A DNA stretch of 64,000 bases from Methanoregula sp. GTDB taxonomy: Archaea; Halobacteriota; Methanomicrobia; Methanomicrobiales; Methanospirillaceae. The translations under genes were made by a program, and so were the position numbers. The stretch covers positions 1-64,000 of the forward strand of contig NZ_JALOCH010000012.1 in assembly GCF_023227875.1 (NCBI RefSeq), written 5' to 3'. This document shows positions 1 through 8,213 of the stretch, piece after piece (the first letter of the stretch is position 1; every line of letters starts with the position of its first letter). The notes under the pieces are model-generated. The model made no database searches and was not told where the DNA came from. It was given only the letters and a program-made list of their open reading frames with translations.

Positions 1-502
1 TCACCAGATTAATGACCATGGTTTTCGTCTGCCCGTCATAGAACCACCGGGGCTCCGCGAGCATCACGGAGCCCATATCCTGACGTTTCACAACAGCGCC
101 GTTTTGGAGTGACAGCTCAGTATCGGTAGATGCGGAATGGTACGTCAGGTCCCCGGATTTAAAGTCCTCGACAATAGCGCTTAGTCCGTCGCGGATAGTA
201 ATCGTTGAAGACGGCGGAGTATGGAGTGAATTATAGACTGTCAGAGCTCCTCCCCCGATCTTCAGCGAGGTCTCCTTGTAGGGGACGGTCTTGTAGGCTA
301 GGCTTTTGACGTCATTCTGGAGCACGATCATGTTCTTTTCCATGATCTGCTCGTCCGCGCTCGTCTGCTGCAGCATCAGCATCGGGTACCCGTACAGGGT
401 AACAAGCCCGATACCCGCGATCATCAGGGTAAAGATGAGGAGAAATCCGATTGATTCGGACACCCCCTCATTCATAGATGCCCGGAATTTTTTCCTCGTC
501 AT
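1..502 (-). CDS. Pilin-like secreted protein, C-terminus beyond the window
   Basis: Partial gene read leftwards from ATG at 502; the frame stays open to base 1, giving 167 visible codons. The product begins with a short basic stretch (MTRKKFRAS), then NEGVSESIGFLLIF, where Glu sits just before a roughly 22-residue hydrophobic helix. That layout is typical of type IV pilin-like class III signal sequences, with the rest exported. The visible part after the helix is polar and rich in beta-type sequence. It resembles archaeal DUF7289-type proteins, but the family name is tentative. Its start overlaps the stop of the next upstream gene by 4 bp, so it is the last visible member of a five- or six-gene operon. 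Exact function unknown; a pilus subunit or secretion-related protein is inferred. Confidence 0.75.
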   Translation of the reverse strand, partial: MTRKKFRASMNEGVSESIGFLLIFTLMIAGIGLVTLYGYPMLMLQQTSADEQIMEKNMIVLQNDVKSLAYKTVPYKETSLKIGGGALTVYNSLHTPPSSTITIRDGLSAIVEDFKSGDLTYHSASTDTELSLQNGAVVKRQDMGSVMLAEPRWFYDGQTKTMVINLV

Positions 503-960
503 ATAAATCCTCCCGAATTGTAGCTGATTCTGTTCATACCGCTGCCTGTGGTGTTCCCACCGGCCCTTTGGGATGAACCAATACCAGCGATTGCCACGTT
601 GGACACGACAGAACCTCCTTTGACGCTCACCGTCTGGGCCGAGAGATCGTTATTAATTTCAACAATGTAACTTCTCCCTGCGATTTCATCGGGAATATCG
701 AACCGTGAGGTAATATTCCCGGTAACGGGTGCAATGGCATAGGTGTCAACAATGCGGGTGGAGATACCATTGCTGATATCGGTAAATGCTGAATTCAAGA
801 TAATGTTTGCCGGTCGGTCTATGAAATTTGTATTCGTAAGAAGGAGTACTACGACGAATAGGCTGATGAGAACACCGGTTATTATGATATACTCGATTAT
901 GGTTGCCACGCCGGCATCGTTTTCCCTTCGGGAAGATTTATTCTGATCGCCAGGTTTCAT
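499..960 (-). CDS. Pilin-like protein with N-terminal class III-type signal
   Basis: 153-residue protein. I chose the ATG at 960 rather than an in-frame ATG at 1014 because the product then begins with a short charged segment (KPGDQNKSSRREND) followed by AGVATIIEYIIITGVLIS, a pilin-like hydrophobic helix with Glu shortly after a small residue. Only one membrane segment is visible, so the C-terminal 110 residues should lie outside the membrane; they include a Gly/Ser-rich end. The start lies 23 bp inside the preceding gene and the stop overlaps the following start by 4 bp, so translation is probably coupled. Function beyond a pilin-like or pseudopilin-like exported protein cannot be assigned. 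Confidence 0.75.
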   Translation of the reverse strand: MKPGDQNKSSRRENDAGVATIIEYIIITGVLISLFVVVLLLTNTNFIDRPANIILNSAFTDISNGISTRIVDTYAIAPVTGNITSRFDIPDEIAGRSYIVEINNDLSAQTVSVKGGSVVSNVAIAGIGSSQRAGGNTTGSGMNRISYNSGGFI

Positions 961-1318
961 TGTATGCCACCACCCCGTTGTTGTAATGAATTTCAACATA
1001 GGTATAGGGATCATTTCCCGTCGGGGATAGTGATGAGAAGTCTACAACCGCATCATGCCTGATCAGGGAAAGATTGCGTATATCATTCTGCACCCAGGTC
1101 TGATTCCTGAAAGAGCCCTCATCCACGAGGTATGCGGATTGGATGATCACGCCCCTTACCCCGCGAATATCGTCTTTAGGGAATTCAGATACCGCCTCTG
1201 CGGTGGTTTGTCCCACTACCGTTGACTGGTTGAGCAGTATCGCGATAAAGAACAGGCTGAAGCTCACGACAAATCCCATAAGCACAATCCACTGTGCCTC
1301 ATCATTTAATCCCGCCAT
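938..1318 (-). CDS. Small exported protein with single N-terminal helix, pilin cassette
   Basis: 126 residues from ATG at 1318 (longer in-frame start at 1372 is less likely because it would run deep into the upstream gene and add a non-hydrophobic Arg/Cys stretch). The N-terminus AGLNDEAQWIVLMGFVVSFS has an acidic residue ahead of a single hydrophobic helix of about 20 residues. The remainder is hydrophilic with an Asn-rich, beta-type pattern. It overlaps both neighbours (upstream by 13 bp, downstream by 23 bp), consistent with one polycistron of exported pilin-like subunits. No enzyme motif is present. The exact family was not recognised. Confidence 0.7.
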   Translation of the reverse strand: MAGLNDEAQWIVLMGFVVSFSLFFIAILLNQSTVVGQTTAEAVSEFPKDDIRGVRGVIIQSAYLVDEGSFRNQTWVQNDIRNLSLIRHDAVVDFSSLSPTGNDPYTYVEIHYNNGVVAYNETWRSE

Positions 1319-1815
1319 AGTAAAGCCTCCACGAGCACGGCATGTTTTCCCAAACAGTACGTATCCGAACAACCGGGAAGTTTTTCAACAATGACCCATT
1401 CAGAAACACGTACGGCATGTTCCCCACCCACACGCGGATGGGAGGATTCGCCCAGAACGATATTGCCGACAGAACCATCCGCCTGTTGGTAGATCACATT
1501 TGCCTGGAACTGAATGCGATCCGGATCCACGCCGGTCTTGGCATTCACGAGGTTGTTGAACGTGGTCTGGAACGCTGCAGCATCATCCGTTTCGATCATG
1601 GTCTGGAGGGGGGTCTTGTCAACTGAACTGTTGGGGGCCGTGTTCATCATGTTCAGGGCGTCGCTCCCTGTCACTTCGAGCTGCATATCGCTGATATGGG
1701 TGTCCCCCATAGTATATACTGACGTCGAGTTGACTACGATGAAGGCGGAGAGGAGGAGGATCAGCGCCGCAGCGATCCCCTCGATGGTATACAGTTGCCC
1801 GTCCGCATTTACCAT
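1306..1815 (-). CDS. Pilin-like protein (DUF7288-like), pilin cassette
   Basis: 169 residues starting MVNADGQLYTIEGIAAALIL: Glu precedes a 20-residue hydrophobic helix, the same N-terminal plan as its neighbours. The distal part contains two cysteines close together near the C-terminus (GCSDTYC) that could form a disulfide outside the cell. It overlaps the upstream gene by 7 bp and the downstream one by 13 bp. Similar proteins sit in comparable small-gene arrays in other euryarchaea, where they are annotated only as domains of unknown function. A structural role in a surface filament or secretion apparatus is inference from signal type and context. Confidence 0.7.
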   Translation of the reverse strand: MVNADGQLYTIEGIAAALILLLSAFIVVNSTSVYTMGDTHISDMQLEVTGSDALNMMNTAPNSSVDKTPLQTMIETDDAAAFQTTFNNLVNAKTGVDPDRIQFQANVIYQQADGSVGNIVLGESSHPRVGGEHAVRVSEWVIVEKLPGCSDTYCLGKHAVLVEALLWRD

Positions 1816-2906
1816 ACCGCCACCTCCAATACCGCATCCGCAAGTTCGGGCTGGGTGACATTTGCCGGATGGTAATTATACTCGAATGGTTGGGTATGGG
1901 TGTTATTCAGGAATTGCTGTTCCGGGATCACTTCAAATGTCAGGTTGATAAAGATCGTATCGTCCGTATCTGATGTTATGAAAAATCCCGGCTCGAACAC
2001 CATCGAGAAATCGTTCGTGAAGCCTGCCGGGAAGGAGGTAACCGGCGTGGCACCCCCATCTACATATAGGAAATTATCGTAGGATTCTGCAGTAATGTAT
2101 AGGCTTTCAAGATTGGTCTCTCCATAGGATCTCTTGTAGAACTTGACATCGGACACAGACTTGGTGGGAATTTCGGTGTGCTTGATAGAATCCCGCGTCT
2201 CCTCGAAGTCGGTGATATTGATGATGATCTTATCCCTGAGCGGGTTGATGCGGTACGCTGCATCCCCGGTAGGTCTCCGTATCGTTCCTACATCATCGAA
2301 TAAAAGAGAGGAGGTATTGATCATGATGGAGAACCGGTGATTCCCCACGTCTTCGGTATTGTTATAGTGGTATGTCTTGATTATTGTCTCACCGATTGTC
2401 GTATTGCTCCCACTCCTGATTTTTACATCCCTGCGTATATAACCATACGAGTAATAGTCAGGAATGCTGTCACCAATTGACCGGAAGGTGTCTTTTCCTA
2501 CCTCTTTTAAAGAAATATTGAACCGGTAGGGAAAATCCCCGAATATCGCCCGTGTCTGGTAGTCTGCGGGATATTTGAAATCCGTGGTGCTAAAAAACCG
2601 GGTTATCTTGGTCTCATCGAGAATTCCTGGGGTGTCTTTTGAGATGGCAAGTCCGAACCGGGCAATATTGAGCTGGTTCTTTTGCAGCTCCCAAGGAATG
2701 CTTGTATCTGCCAATGGATTGACATCCCCGGGGTCCTCGACAAGGATAACACCTGTCCGGTAAGCAACGGCATCGAAATCGATCGTATGGGACTGAATCC
2801 CGATGAACAGCCCCGGGATCATGGTCGCCACCCAGATGAATGCAAGGATGAAAATGGTAAAACCAACCAGAAAGTCTACGGACATTGCACCGGTATTGTC
2901 AGTCAT
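1809..2906 (-). CDS. Large pilin-like exported protein, pilin cassette
   Basis: 365 residues, the largest of the cassette. The N-terminus MTDNTGAMSVDFLVGFTIFI again places an acidic residue (Asp) just ahead of a hydrophobic segment of about 22 residues, with no other clear membrane helix. The 330-residue exterior is rich in Asn/Thr/Ile and several potential N-glycosylation sequons (for example NNT, NTS, NLT), fitting an exposed surface protein. Start overlaps the end of the upstream gene by 8 bp. No known catalytic motif is seen. It may be a tip or minor subunit of a pilus-like structure, which remains a guess. Confidence 0.72.
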   Translation of the reverse strand: MTDNTGAMSVDFLVGFTIFILAFIWVATMIPGLFIGIQSHTIDFDAVAYRTGVILVEDPGDVNPLADTSIPWELQKNQLNIARFGLAISKDTPGILDETKITRFFSTTDFKYPADYQTRAIFGDFPYRFNISLKEVGKDTFRSIGDSIPDYYSYGYIRRDVKIRSGSNTTIGETIIKTYHYNNTEDVGNHRFSIMINTSSLLFDDVGTIRRPTGDAAYRINPLRDKIIINITDFEETRDSIKHTEIPTKSVSDVKFYKRSYGETNLESLYITAESYDNFLYVDGGATPVTSFPAGFTNDFSMVFEPGFFITSDTDDTIFINLTFEVIPEQQFLNNTHTQPFEYNYHPANVTQPELADAVLEVAVW

Positions 2907-3501
2907 TGGCGGAAATCAGTGCTCCTGTTGTTGCATCGAATCTGAGTTCCCGTTGAATTTCTGGGCCGGTGATGGTAAGGTAGTAGGTATTTCCCGCAAG
3001 AGTCAGGTCCCGCGACTCGTTTGTGATCGAATCCGGTTTCAGGAAGATCCGCTCCCGGTTTTTCAGGAACAGATCCCGCGGCGTGATTATCGGGGCAAGG
3101 TGAATCTCTTGCTCCGGGCATCCGCCTGACCAGTTGTATATCCGTTCTCCAGAACGGCTGTAGGTGATAAGAGATGAATGCTCCTGCTGGCACACAATAA
3201 TGTCCCAGCTGCTGGCATTTCCTGATGTATCAAGATTGTACCCTTGGATCATCCTTATGCTGGTTGTTGCGGTAGTGTTTTCCTCCCTGTTGGAGAGGCT
3301 GAACGGTATGCGGGATGCTGCATCTGGAAAACTTATTCCCGTGAATTGATCGGACTGGTTTAGAATGATAAAACCGGTATTGGCTTTTGTTTCTTTTGTA
3401 TCAGGGGAAAAACTCAATGAATGGAGGGAAATGATACCTGATATCCCGAGTATAACTCCCGCTATTACGATAAAAAAAAGGAGATATGCCAGTTTTTTCA
3501 T
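2899..3501 (-). CDS. Exported single-helix protein, first gene of pilin cassette
   Basis: 200 residues from ATG at 3501, chosen over an ORF start at 3633 because it yields MKKLAYLLFFIVIAGVILGI, a classical basic-then-hydrophobic export signal or membrane anchor. The rest is hydrophilic with N-glycosylation sequons and two widely spaced cysteines, and ends in an Asp/Ala-rich segment. It is the promoter-proximal gene of the minus-strand cassette and overlaps the next gene by 8 bp. Unlike the others it lacks an acidic residue before the helix, so it may be an anchored accessory protein, not a pilin. Function unknown. Confidence 0.7.
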   Translation of the reverse strand: MKKLAYLLFFIVIAGVILGISGIISLHSLSFSPDTKETKANTGFIILNQSDQFTGISFPDAASRIPFSLSNREENTTATTSIRMIQGYNLDTSGNASSWDIIVCQQEHSSLITYSRSGERIYNWSGGCPEQEIHLAPIITPRDLFLKNRERIFLKPDSITNESRDLTLAGNTYYLTITGPEIQRELRFDATTGALISAND

Positions 3502-3868
3502 GGGATTACTCAATGGTTTATAGGACGGAACTGAAATATAAATTTTCGTTAATTGTGATACGTTTGTATTTCCTTTAGTTATCCCGATTACGAATAATTG
3601 GGTGGTTTTGTGTTCACGATTCTGTCCACCCATCGAGCCTGAGGAAACGCGAGGGGCACTTTTATCCCTGCATCCCGGTTCCCTATCAGAGGATTGAGCG
3701 GGAAAAATTCCCGTCTTATAAATTTAACCAGTCCCGCAGGAGAGTTTGGCCGGCAATCTGATTCCGGTAGCGAAAAATGGAAGGAATTGTTGGGTGTGGG
3801 AGGAATAAACATCAAAAAAATTGTTTTTTCACGAATCCGACAATAATTTGAGCAAAATTTAAAATACA
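3502..3868. other. Intergenic region between the pilin cassette and the surface-protein gene
   Basis: About 370 bp without a convincing gene. It holds the minus-strand promoter near 3540 and a second AT-rich TATA-like site near 3716-3725 on the plus strand with no obvious gene directly downstream. No repeat or RNA gene was recognised. Confidence 0.5.
3534..3547 (-). promoter_or_regulatory. TATA-like promoter of the pilin-like cassette
   Basis: On the minus strand this stretch reads as an AT-rich box (TTTATATTTC) about 33-45 bp upstream of the ATG at 3501, the right distance for an archaeal TATA element with a short leader. It is the only good box ahead of the first gene of the cassette. Confidence 0.45.
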
Positions 3869-3880
3869 AAATTATATATA
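3869..3880 (+). promoter_or_regulatory. TATA box of the surface-protein gene
   Basis: The stretch AAATTATATATA lies about 37-48 bp ahead of the ATG at 3917 and is followed by a short leader carrying a strong Shine-Dalgarno sequence (GGAAGGAGGT directly before the ATG). The combination suggests a highly expressed gene. Confidence 0.6.
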
Positions 3881-3916
3881 CTTTTGAGAGAGAAAAACCT
3901 CTCTCAGGAAGGAGGT

Positions 3917-6900
3917 ATGATAGTGAAACGAACGATTCTGGGATTGATTGGACTTCTCCTCCTTGTCAGTTCGGCAGCAGCACTGGATCTTTCTTCATCG
4001 ACGATTAGTACTCCGGGATGGATCATTGCAAACGGTGCAGACAATTCCGTCATCACCGTTACCGTAATGGATACAGGAACCGGCCCTATCGCGGATGCGG
4101 ATATTACCTTCTCCCTTGATGCTGCCTCGCAGACACTGGGGACGATCTCTCCTGCAATCCCTGCCAAAACCGATGCGAATGGAAAAGCAACAGCGGTTAT
4201 TACTGCTAAAACGATCAGCGGCAATGCTACCATCTATGCAACTATTTCCGTCAACGATGGCGTGACACTCCCCGTTACGCTCACAACATTCCAGCAGATC
4301 GATCACAACACCCCGGAAAAAGCGAGTTTTGACACCTATCCTACCGATTTGATGGTTGGTTCTGAGACGCGGGTGAATCTTACCGTATACGATTACTGGA
4401 ACAACCGCGTTGACAACAGGAATATTCCGGAAGCGGTTCGGATCACCGTAACCGGTGATAACGGGGTCGGATTAAAGGATGGCGCAGAGTACGTAACTGA
4501 AAAAACGTATTATACCGATGCCGAGGGCAATGTATCCATCGATCTCCGTCTCTCCACGGTAGCGGGGGAGAACACACTCTGGATGGACCCGATTGGTAAC
4601 ATGGTAAAGATCCCATCCAAAACGGTTGTCGGGATTGCTGAGGAAATCCCCTGGTATATCGAGCAGACCAGTGCCATTAACACAGAAGGTACGAAATCAC
4701 CCCTCCCGGCAGACGGGCTCCCGGTAAATGACGTGACCATTACGTACATGCTCACTGACAAATTCGGCAACCCGATTGAGAATGCACCTGTGCTCTGCAC
4801 ATCATCCGACGGGCAGAGTGCAACACGGTACACCAATCTCAATGGGAAGGTCACGGTCATCTTCCCGGCACAGGATGAGGCAAAGGTATTCACGCTCAAT
4901 GCGTCCACTTCCGCAAATCCGTCCGCAACCTGCAGGGACCCGAACAATGTAGGGTATTGCAGCCAGCAGATTGAATACTATAATACCGATCCGGTGGACC
5001 TGCTGTTCACTGTTAATCCGCAGTCCATGGCAAGCCTTGATGTGGACAGCATGACCCGGGCCATTCTCCAGGCACGGGTAGTCGATGCAAAGGGCAACCC
5101 GGTGAAAAATGAGAAGGTATACTTCTCGCTCGGTACCACAACCTATGATGCGACATATATCGGGGCTACGGATCCGGTACTTGCAGTCGGACCGACTGAT
5201 GCAGTCCTGGTTGGTGACGACGGGTATGCAACCACAGAGTTCAGCCCCGGGGCATTTGCAGCCGAGGGGCAGACTGGATTCGATCCGACTGCCACCGGCC
5301 AGGTGGTTGTGACAGCGAGCTGGACGAACACGGCAGGTACCATCACCAAATCGCGGGATATCCTTCTTGTCTGGAAGAATTATCCCTATCTCAGTACCTA
5401 TTCATCGATGAAATGTGACAATGCTCACGTAGGGGACCAGCTGAACCTTACCATCCAGCTCAAAGGTGACGGTGCAGCGCTCAAGCCGAATCCCATTGAT
5501 GTTGTCCTTACCACCGATCGTTCCGGCAGCATGATGGAGGATAACCCGGACCGCATGGTCAACGTTATGGCAGCATCCGCGGCATTTGTTGACGAGATGG
5601 GACCGAACGATAAAATTGGTGTTGTATCGTTTGGAAACAAAGGGGATACTTCAGCCTCAACGTATACGCACTGGGCGGGCTGGTATGGGTACTGGTATGA
5701 GGTAGCTGATGGCCCGGGCCCTGGAATTGATAAGGACCTGAGTGATGATTCCTCGTATAAACTTGCGCATTATACGGCCTCTCCGACATCCTATCTTGAT
5801 TATGCTACAGTAGACCAGGAACTGACCTCAGATCCGGGGAGTGCTAAGAGTGCGATCAATTCCATGGTTCCCAGCTCGGGCACTCCTTTGAGGGATGGTC
5901 TCAGGAAAGCTGTCCAGGAACTCAAATCAGCGAGGACACGATCGGGGGCTATCAAGGCGATTATTCTGCTTTCCGATGGGGATTACAATTATTATGGCGA
6001 TCCGCTTGCACGGGGAACCGGGTATTCTTCTTCACAGAAAAGTCCAACAGGATTTGGAGATTTAACGACATCATATATGACCTATTCCGATACAGATGGA
6101 TATCAGAGTATGGCTGCATATGCAAGTCACAACGGGATAAAAATCTACTCCATTGCCTTCGGAGAGAGTATTTCCAGTGGCGGGAAAACAACGCTTGAAA
6201 CGCTTGCCACAACTACTGGCGGAAGATATTTTGAAGCCTCCTCGGCAAATATTGAAGATGTGTATATTGCGATTGCCGGCGACCTGCAGGAAACCGCTGG
6301 TGGCGACACGGAGGTACTCTTGGATTTTGGCACCGTGACAATTGACGACAATACGGGGAGTGATATCACCCAGTATATGGACTATGTGTATGAGGTGAAA
6401 ACTCCTGTTCAGGATAGTTCAACCTACATCAACAAGTCCAATGTTACCAAGTACGGTGTCTTTAACCAGCTCGTAAGCAATGTCCAGGATGATACTGCCA
6501 GCTGGAGTGCCCGCCAGATGCATTATGATGTAGGTACGATCAAGCTCAACGAGACATGGAGTGCAACTTTACGTTTGAAACTGACGAAAGCAGGATCATT
6601 CGATCTCTTCGGCCCCGCAAGTGCCTCTGCCATCACGTTCACCGATATGAGTGATACGACGAATCCGGTGACACAAACTGCATTCATCCCGGAAATGCAA
6701 TGCAAGGTGTACCCTGTAGGGGAAAACCCCGGGTATGGCACCAAAACCCTCCAGGTAAGCGATCTCTCGGTTACAACCTCGGATCCAACGGTATGGAAAC
6801 TGGCATGGAAGACCTCGTACGATGGTGATAAAACCGTTACGGAAACGTTACAATCACGGATGGCGGATGGTGCTGCAGCATGGCAGACCCTCCCCGGCGG

Positions 6901-7102
6901 CATCACGACAATTGACACTCAGGTGATCAATTCCCCCTCATACTACACACTTTCATTATCAGATACATCACTCTGGGTAAAAGGGAAATGTTACGAGTTC
7001 CGGGTCATTGCCCAGGCCGAGGATACCGATGATTCGGTGACGCAATCCAGTTCTACCTGCATAAGTTCGTCCGGTGGGACTATATATATTAAACTAGAAT
7101 AA
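3917..7102 (+). CDS. Large secreted Ig-like and von Willebrand factor A surface protein
   Basis: 1061 residues. The ATG at 3917 is preferred to one at 3884 because it follows GGAGGT immediately and gives a clean Sec signal peptide (MIVKRTILGLIGLLLLVSSA, cleavage near residue 25). The first 500 residues look like repeated invasin-type Ig-like modules with the recurrent phrase 'DANGKAT' or 'DAEGNVS'. A von Willebrand A domain begins near residue 525 with the metal-binding DxSxS motif (D534-R-S-G-S) and runs to about residue 800, followed by beta-rich modules. No C-terminal membrane helix, LPXTG-like or PGF-type sorting signal is seen, so anchoring is unclear. Likely role: S-layer-associated adhesion or cell-cell contact (inferred). 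Transcribed alone. Confidence 0.85.
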   Translation: MIVKRTILGLIGLLLLVSSAAALDLSSSTISTPGWIIANGADNSVITVTVMDTGTGPIADADITFSLDAASQTLGTISPAIPAKTDANGKATAVITAKTISGNATIYATISVNDGVTLPVTLTTFQQIDHNTPEKASFDTYPTDLMVGSETRVNLTVYDYWNNRVDNRNIPEAVRITVTGDNGVGLKDGAEYVTEKTYYTDAEGNVSIDLRLSTVAGENTLWMDPIGNMVKIPSKTVVGIAEEIPWYIEQTSAINTEGTKSPLPADGLPVNDVTITYMLTDKFGNPIENAPVLCTSSDGQSATRYTNLNGKVTVIFPAQDEAKVFTLNASTSANPSATCRDPNNVGYCSQQIEYYNTDPVDLLFTVNPQSMASLDVDSMTRAILQARVVDAKGNPVKNEKVYFSLGTTTYDATYIGATDPVLAVGPTDAVLVGDDGYATTEFSPGAFAAEGQTGFDPTATGQVVVTASWTNTAGTITKSRDILLVWKNYPYLSTYSSMKCDNAHVGDQLNLTIQLKGDGAALKPNPIDVVLTTDRSGSMMEDNPDRMVNVMAASAAFVDEMGPNDKIGVVSFGNKGDTSASTYTHWAGWYGYWYEVADGPGPGIDKDLSDDSSYKLAHYTASPTSYLDYATVDQELTSDPGSAKSAINSMVPSSGTPLRDGLRKAVQELKSARTRSGAIKAIILLSDGDYNYYGDPLARGTGYSSSQKSPTGFGDLTTSYMTYSDTDGYQSMAAYASHNGIKIYSIAFGESISSGGKTTLETLATTTGGRYFEASSANIEDVYIAIAGDLQETAGGDTEVLLDFGTVTIDDNTGSDITQYMDYVYEVKTPVQDSSTYINKSNVTKYGVFNQLVSNVQDDTASWSARQMHYDVGTIKLNETWSATLRLKLTKAGSFDLFGPASASAITFTDMSDTTNPVTQTAFIPEMQCKVYPVGENPGYGTKTLQVSDLSVTTSDPTVWKLAWKTSYDGDKTVTETLQSRMADGAAAWQTLPGGITTIDTQVINSPSYYTLSLSDTSLWVKGKCYEFRVIAQAEDTDDSVTQSSSTCISSSGGTIYIKLE

Positions 7103-7160
7103 TTTTTTCGCGGAAATGCTTAATAAAGCCATGAATTCTTTTTTTAAAAATTATTATTCT
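7103..7160 (+). terminator. T-rich terminator region after the surface-protein gene
   Basis: Directly after the stop codon come two T tracts (TTTTTT near 7112-7118 and a run of eight or more T at about 7136-7145), the usual archaeal intrinsic termination signal. No strong hairpin precedes them. Confidence 0.45.
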
Positions 7161-7282
7161 GGATCGAATACCCGGCATGCAACGTAGTTCCGGCAGAATT
7201 CGGTTGATGCACCCACAGCAGTTGCCTGTTGTTGAACGTGTTAAAAGAAAAATTGGATGGGTTATTTATCCGGGTGCCGGTG

Positions 7283-8155
7283 TTACGGCACGATCTTCGA
7301 GATTGGTATCTCAAGGATATCTTCGGCCCCGCACTTCTTCAGTTTCGGGATGAGTTCATTGACCGCATTCTTCTGCACCACAGTCTGGATGCTGTAATAA
7401 TCGATCCCGTGAAGCCTGCTCACTGTAGGTGTCTTCATGGCCGGCAGGGCAGATACAAGGCGCTCCATGGAGGCAGTCGGGACGTTCATGGTCAGGAGCA
7501 CCTTGTGACGAGCCTCGATGACGCCGAACAGCAGGGTCTTGATCTCCTCGATCTCCCGGCGCTTCTCCGGGTCCGCCCAGCTTGCCTTGTTGGCGATGAT
7601 GACGGTGTGAGACTCCATGATCTGGCCGATGATCTTGAGCCCGTTCTTCCGGAGCGTAGTCCCGGTCTCGGTCAGGTCTACAACAACATCCATGAGGTCC
7701 GGCACCTTCGCCTCCGAGGCGCCGTACGAGTGGAAGAGCTGGACCGGGATCTTCTGTTGCTCGAAGAACCGTTTTGTCAGCTCCGGGTATTCGGTCGTGA
7801 CCCTGCTGCCGGGGCGGATCTGGCTGACGTTCTCTATGGGTTCGTCGCGGTGTACCGCGATGACAATCTTCACGTTGCCTTCTCCTGTCTTGCTGTACGA
7901 GAGGTCGGCCACCTCAACGACATCCGAGCTGGTTTCGTGTACCCAGTCGAGGCCGGAGATTCCCAAGTCAAAGTATCCCTTGTCGACATAGGTCGGGATC
8001 TCCTGCGGCCGGAGGATCTTGATCTTGCCGATGCGGCTGTCGTTGATACGGGGATTGTAATCGCGGTCCGTGCGCCGGACCTCGAGGTCGGCCTCCTTGA
8101 ACAGCTGGAGCGTCTGCGCCTCGAGGCTGCCCTTCGGGAGTGCGATGGTGATCAT
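7283..8155 (-). CDS. hisG: ATP phosphoribosyltransferase, long form
   Basis: Catalyses the first step of histidine synthesis, joining ATP and PRPP. 290 residues, the length of the long HisG form that carries its own C-terminal allosteric domain and needs no HisZ. The start at 8155 (MITIALPKGSLEAQTLQLF) matches the family N-terminus; upstream in-frame codons would add an unrelated extension. The PRPP-binding segment VVDLTETGTTLRKNGLK is present around residues 155-172, and the last 75 residues (from about MNVPTASMERL) form the regulatory domain with feedback binding expected for histidine. It lies 58 bp downstream of the DUF1015 gene on the same strand and may share its transcript. No other his genes are in the window. 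Confidence 0.95.
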   Translation of the reverse strand: MITIALPKGSLEAQTLQLFKEADLEVRRTDRDYNPRINDSRIGKIKILRPQEIPTYVDKGYFDLGISGLDWVHETSSDVVEVADLSYSKTGEGNVKIVIAVHRDEPIENVSQIRPGSRVTTEYPELTKRFFEQQKIPVQLFHSYGASEAKVPDLMDVVVDLTETGTTLRKNGLKIIGQIMESHTVIIANKASWADPEKRREIEEIKTLLFGVIEARHKVLLTMNVPTASMERLVSALPAMKTPTVSRLHGIDYYSIQTVVQKNAVNELIPKLKKCGAEDILEIPISKIVP

Positions 8156-8213
8156 ACCATACAAAATCGCTGTAAAAACACAATAAAGGATTGGGTGGTA
8201 AGGAGAATTGTAC

